A DNA stretch of 64,000 bases from contig NMRB01000088.1 of NCBI GenBank assembly GCA_002633025.1, positions 479,895 through 543,894 of the forward strand. Reading direction: 5' to 3'. This stretch comes from Notospermus geniculatus (lineage: Eukaryota; Nemertea; Pilidiophora; Heteronemertea; Lineidae). How positions within the stretch are numbered: position 1 is the first letter of the stretch; every line of letters begins with the position of its first letter. Below are positions 61,401 to 64,000 of the stretch, piece by piece. The position numbers were made by a program, and so were the translations under genes. A model generated the notes under the pieces. That model was not told the DNA's origin. It did not search any database and saw only the letters and a list, made by a program, of their open reading frames with translations.

Positions 61401-63931
61401 GGTCCGTATTCATAAACCTACTTAGGTCAAAGTATGATACTTATAAATCTTTTGGGCCGTATTCTAGAAGCTTCCTTAAGGGTAAGGTCGACCTTTAGCT
61501 ATTGTTTGCAGGGTAGTATACAAAGGATTAAGGTCGACCTTACACTTAAGGAAGCTTCTAGAATACGGCCCCTAGTGTTGAACAAATAATAAGTGTCACA
61601 CTTAGACTTAAGTAGGTTTATGAATATGGGTCCTGGACTGTGTACACCTCTCAATAGAGGCAGAATCACCCAGTCCTGAATGTGTCCTTGATACATGAGC
61701 GAGGTTCCATCATGTCCTCTTATTACATGCAAAGTTTGAAGCACGGGTGTTTCCAGCTGACGGTACCTTTTCCAATACCTTCAGTTGTTTATATGTTAAT
61801 TTGTGGCAGCTGATGTCGATTATAAATGCAACAACATTGATTTCTTTCACAAATAAATGCGAGCCCATGGATGACCTGTTGCCTTGGTAACCATTGATTA
61901 CACACCGTGCAAATGCGTTCTGTTACACGTATGACATTATGATTGTTGTCTTCGGGTAATAATGGAACGACATGTGAAGGTTTTATGTAAAATGAGTGAA
62001 GTCAGTTCTTTCAAGTTTGGTCTGTGTTGAACCATCTATGTCAGTACATTGAATGGTCTGTGCAAACAGATGTACCAACACTTTCAAAGAGCTTTGGAGA
62101 ACTGGTTAGCTCTTTCCTTTGAGAAGTTTTAAACATGGGGCTGTCAGAGTGGTCCACTGGTCCACTGTGACAGCCCCATGGGTGAGAAGCAGCAATGATT
62201 CCACTGTGGAAACATTGCTGCTTCTCACCTCTTAGATTTCGGGTTGATCCCCTGTTGGATACAGAGGGTAACTATTTCCTGGCATTCTGTTTTCCTCCGA
62301 CCTGTTGCACATCTATCCTGCAATATTGTCTGCAGAACTTTATACCATATTAGGTGGTCTGCACTTAACTCCATATCTAATAATAGCTTATGGATGCAGA
62401 CACTGATTTGCCACTGTTGTCTGTTCCAGCTGCTGAGCTTGTTGCCAAAAACGAGCTGCTGCTACAACACCGATCCGCTTGGATGAACATCTGGAGTGAG
62501 GGTGCCTTGACTATGGATGGTAACATTCCCCTGAGTAGAGCAGTTTTCAGCGCTATGTACAACACCCTCAGCAGTCTCCCTGCAAATGATGATCCTGAGA
62601 GACCATTCTTTGGTCTGAGTCCATCTGATCTTGCCCATGGAAATTCAGAAGTTGTAAGTTTAGTTGGAAGTCTGCAAAAACGTGACCCGCCACATCAAAT
62701 CAAAATCACACAAGATGTGAACCAGGATGAACCAAAATAACTACATGAGATAAAGGAAGAAATGTATGCACAGATTTTACAAAAGACAGACAATATGTTG
62801 GTCTCAACCTGTGAACTTCAGAGTGACTTATAGATCAATGGCGTTGATTGCAGACCATGTTTACATGATTTGGCCAGGGCAACCTCTTTTTAATGGGCCG
62901 CCTTGAATTTATTTCTGGCGGGATACTTTAATAAAGCATATCAGTGTGTAACCCAGCGCTTCTAGATCAAAATGGATGTTAGTATTTATCTCCACCTGGC
63001 TGTCTCCGTGCGTGACTGCCGTGAAAACCCAAAAATTCGCACTTCTATGTTTACATAAATACGTGGAACCACCATGACGTCACCCCGTGACGTTGCATTG
63101 GCATACATGGATGTACAGGCCGACACTACGCTCACTCTGTGACGTGGCATCATGACGTCACTCGCTGTGGAAAGTCACGGCCGAATTTTACAATTGAGGA
63201 GTTGTTTCAGGTGGCAAAACTCCATATTTTACCGACTCGAAAGCAGCATTTCTCTAGAATTTCAGTGCTTTAGTAAAATAGGGAACATCTTCTTCCAGAT
63301 ACATGAAAAATAAAAGCGATTTCTTTGCAAATAAGTTTCGAAAGAGAGGTTTCCTTTGGTATTGTCAGTTTTCAGCTGAGATGGCCCGCAATCAATGACA
63401 TTTATCTACAGTACACGTTTTGTGGTGATGGGTGACAAATGTCTAACTTAGACTTTGTTGAGTTCCTGGCGAGGTTTTGTATCATGTTTTTCAAATACAA
63501 TCTTCACCTCCAGGGCCGAATCAATCCATTCAACATCGTTCAAGTAGAAAAAGGCGTGTCAGCTACATAATGAACCAGTGCCAATACATGTATAGTTAAT
63601 AGCCAACAGATATTAGTTAAGCAGGGTTCACTGGACTTGCCGACTGGCTTGTCAGCAGTGGCTGTAATCAAATCAGTCTCTGTTGTGTTGCTGGAAGAAC
63701 TTCAAAGAGATGTCTGCTATTTCTCATCATATTTTATTCCCCTTCAGGATTACTCTGGTCATATAACAAGCGATCAGGAGATTTGGATGTTCCCAAACAT
63801 CTTGATGTTTCATTCTGACTTGGCTAAACTTCTCATCAAGACCAGGCTGAGGAACCAGAAGGCAGCACAGCGGAATGCCAACGAAAATAAATTTTCCGGA
63901 TCCCAGTTCCCGGCAGAAACAGCTTATACAG
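58408..63931 (+). CDS. PGGHG: GH65 family protein related to PGGHG, membrane-anchored; 3' part beyond window
   Basis: Relative of protein-glucosylgalactosylhydroxylysine glucosidase, which removes glucose from the Glc-Gal unit on collagen hydroxylysine. Exons: 58408-59378, 59551-59762, 60081-60300, 60657-60850, 62430-62653, 63748-63931; all phases agree and the last needs a further exon. ATG 58408 lies six bases after an acceptor, so a 5'UTR exon precedes it. Residues 1-30 have a basic patch and one hydrophobic span (VILIFVIVGLIIAAYWLM), predicting a type II anchor. Residues ~35-320 are a Lys/Arg/Gly/Asn-rich stalk with KDKNRFGD repeats. The GH65 part then follows: MPSVGNGHIATV, YSGFGNTSHRARIPS, KRTYAHRSVANVL, LRWIFIASIAGNQQEAES, LSPSDLAHGNSE, DQEIWMFPNILMFHSDLAK. 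The family motif F-W-D-x-(D/E) reads T-S-D-Q-E. The human protein lacks such an N-terminal extension as far as I recall. Substrate here is inferred only. Confidence 0.85.
60420..60535. mobile_element. Foldback element, 116 bp
   Basis: GGGCCTGTTTCATAAAGTGA at the left pairs with TCACTTAATGAAACAGGCCC at the right; TTTAAGCTAATGGTACC and GGTACCATTAGCTTTAAA extend the stem. It lies in a GH65 intron. Confidence 0.9.
60985..61150 (+). repeat. SINE-like remnant in GH65 intron
   Basis: GAGTTTGAATTCCACCGGCA resembles a decayed tRNA B-box region, followed by 'GTGTCCTTGGGCTAGCCACTT', a phrase (split at GGG) seen in widespread animal SINEs as far as I recall. Ends uncertain. Confidence 0.45.
61245..61356. 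mobile_element. Foldback element, ~112 bp
   Basis: CCATATTCATAAACATACTT at the left and, inverted, CCATATTCATAAAGCGACTT at the right, with AAGTGTGATACTTAT/ATAAGTGTCACACTT inside. It is a sister copy of the interrupted element at 61399-61634 and shows that one's uninterrupted loop (TCTTTTGTGTTGAAC). Confidence 0.88.
61399..61634. mobile_element. Foldback element interrupted by a second foldback
   Basis: Outer arms GGGTCCGTATTCATAAACCT and, inverted, GGACCCATATTCATAAACCT. The loop is split at TCTTTTG / TGTTGAAC by the element at 61454-61572. Comparison with the intact sister copy at 61245-61356 gives the pre-insertion sequence. Confidence 0.9.
61454..61572. mobile_element. Inner foldback element, 119 bp
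   Basis: GGGCCGTATTCTAGAAGCTT and its complement ending AATACGGCCCC, with a second paired block AAGGTCGACCTT present in both arms. It is inserted in the loop of the outer element. Confidence 0.92.
62134..62229. repeat. Two back-to-back hairpins
   Basis: Hairpin A (62134-62180): CATGGGGCTGTCA with TGACAGCCCCATG, ~23 bp stem with two mismatches and almost no loop. Hairpin B (62181-62229) begins at the next base: GGTGAGAAGCAGCAATG with CATTGCTGCTTCTCACC, a 17 bp perfect stem. Both lie in the GH65 intron, ~200 bases before exon 62430. Confidence 0.9.
62654..63747 (+). other. GH65 intron, nothing further recognised
   Basis: About 1.1 kb without an exon. It contains several TGACGTCA/GTGACG words around 63070-63175 (CRE-like half sites), whose meaning in an intron is unknown. 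Confidence 0.5.
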
Positions 63932-64000
63932 GTCTGCATGCATTCTGTCATTTTGTGAGATACATGACCTGTGTTTGTCTTTTTCTTGAAAGGTGAAAAA

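Overview
The window is animal nuclear DNA. It has spliced genes with GT-AG introns of 0.1 to 4.4 kb, metazoan signalling proteins, many short foldback (MITE-like) elements and tRNA-derived repeats. It also has assembly marks: a 302-base N run at 33240-33541 and single Ns at 47927 and 54593. The gene set (an epsilon/eta-type protein kinase C, a beta-type cyclic-nucleotide-gated channel, a 2-aminoethylphosphonate transaminase and a GH65 glucosidase) suggests a marine invertebrate bilaterian. I cannot place it further from sequence alone.

Layout. 1-8523: no exon recognised with confidence; it holds a ~585 bp tandem duplication carrying a possible 42-nt micro-exon, a ~51 bp minisatellite, foldback elements, a tRNA-derived repeat and a hAT-like element. 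8524-22507 (+): twelve exons of a novel PKC, from pseudosubstrate and C1A to the stop codon; the C2 domain must lie upstream or outside. A 910 bp tandem duplication cuts through the kinase exons. 22508-29489: 3'UTR and intergenic sequence between convergent genes. 41134-29951 (-): a CNG channel beta-type subunit with 17 visible exons; one exon (C-linker) probably lies in the N gap. 41135-43648: divergent intergenic region. 43649-52143 (+): a PhnW-type 2-aminoethylphosphonate:pyruvate transaminase with a mitochondrial-type leader and two alternative last exons; an internal segment is present twice around a single N. 52144-58401: intergenic with foldback elements. 58408-63931 (+, continuing beyond the window): a GH65 protein related to human PGGHG, here with an added membrane anchor and a long basic stalk.

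The four genes belong to unrelated pathways (lipid-activated kinase signalling, cyclic-nucleotide signalling, phosphonate metabolism, collagen-type disaccharide hydrolysis), so I infer no operon-like cooperation. The points most worth following are the alternative transaminase C-termini (one lacks the FRI-motif arginine), the membrane-anchored GH65 protein with a changed catalytic motif, tRNA-like repeats abutting CNG exons, two cases of foldback elements inserted in other foldback elements, and a head-to-head pair of tRNA-headed repeats.
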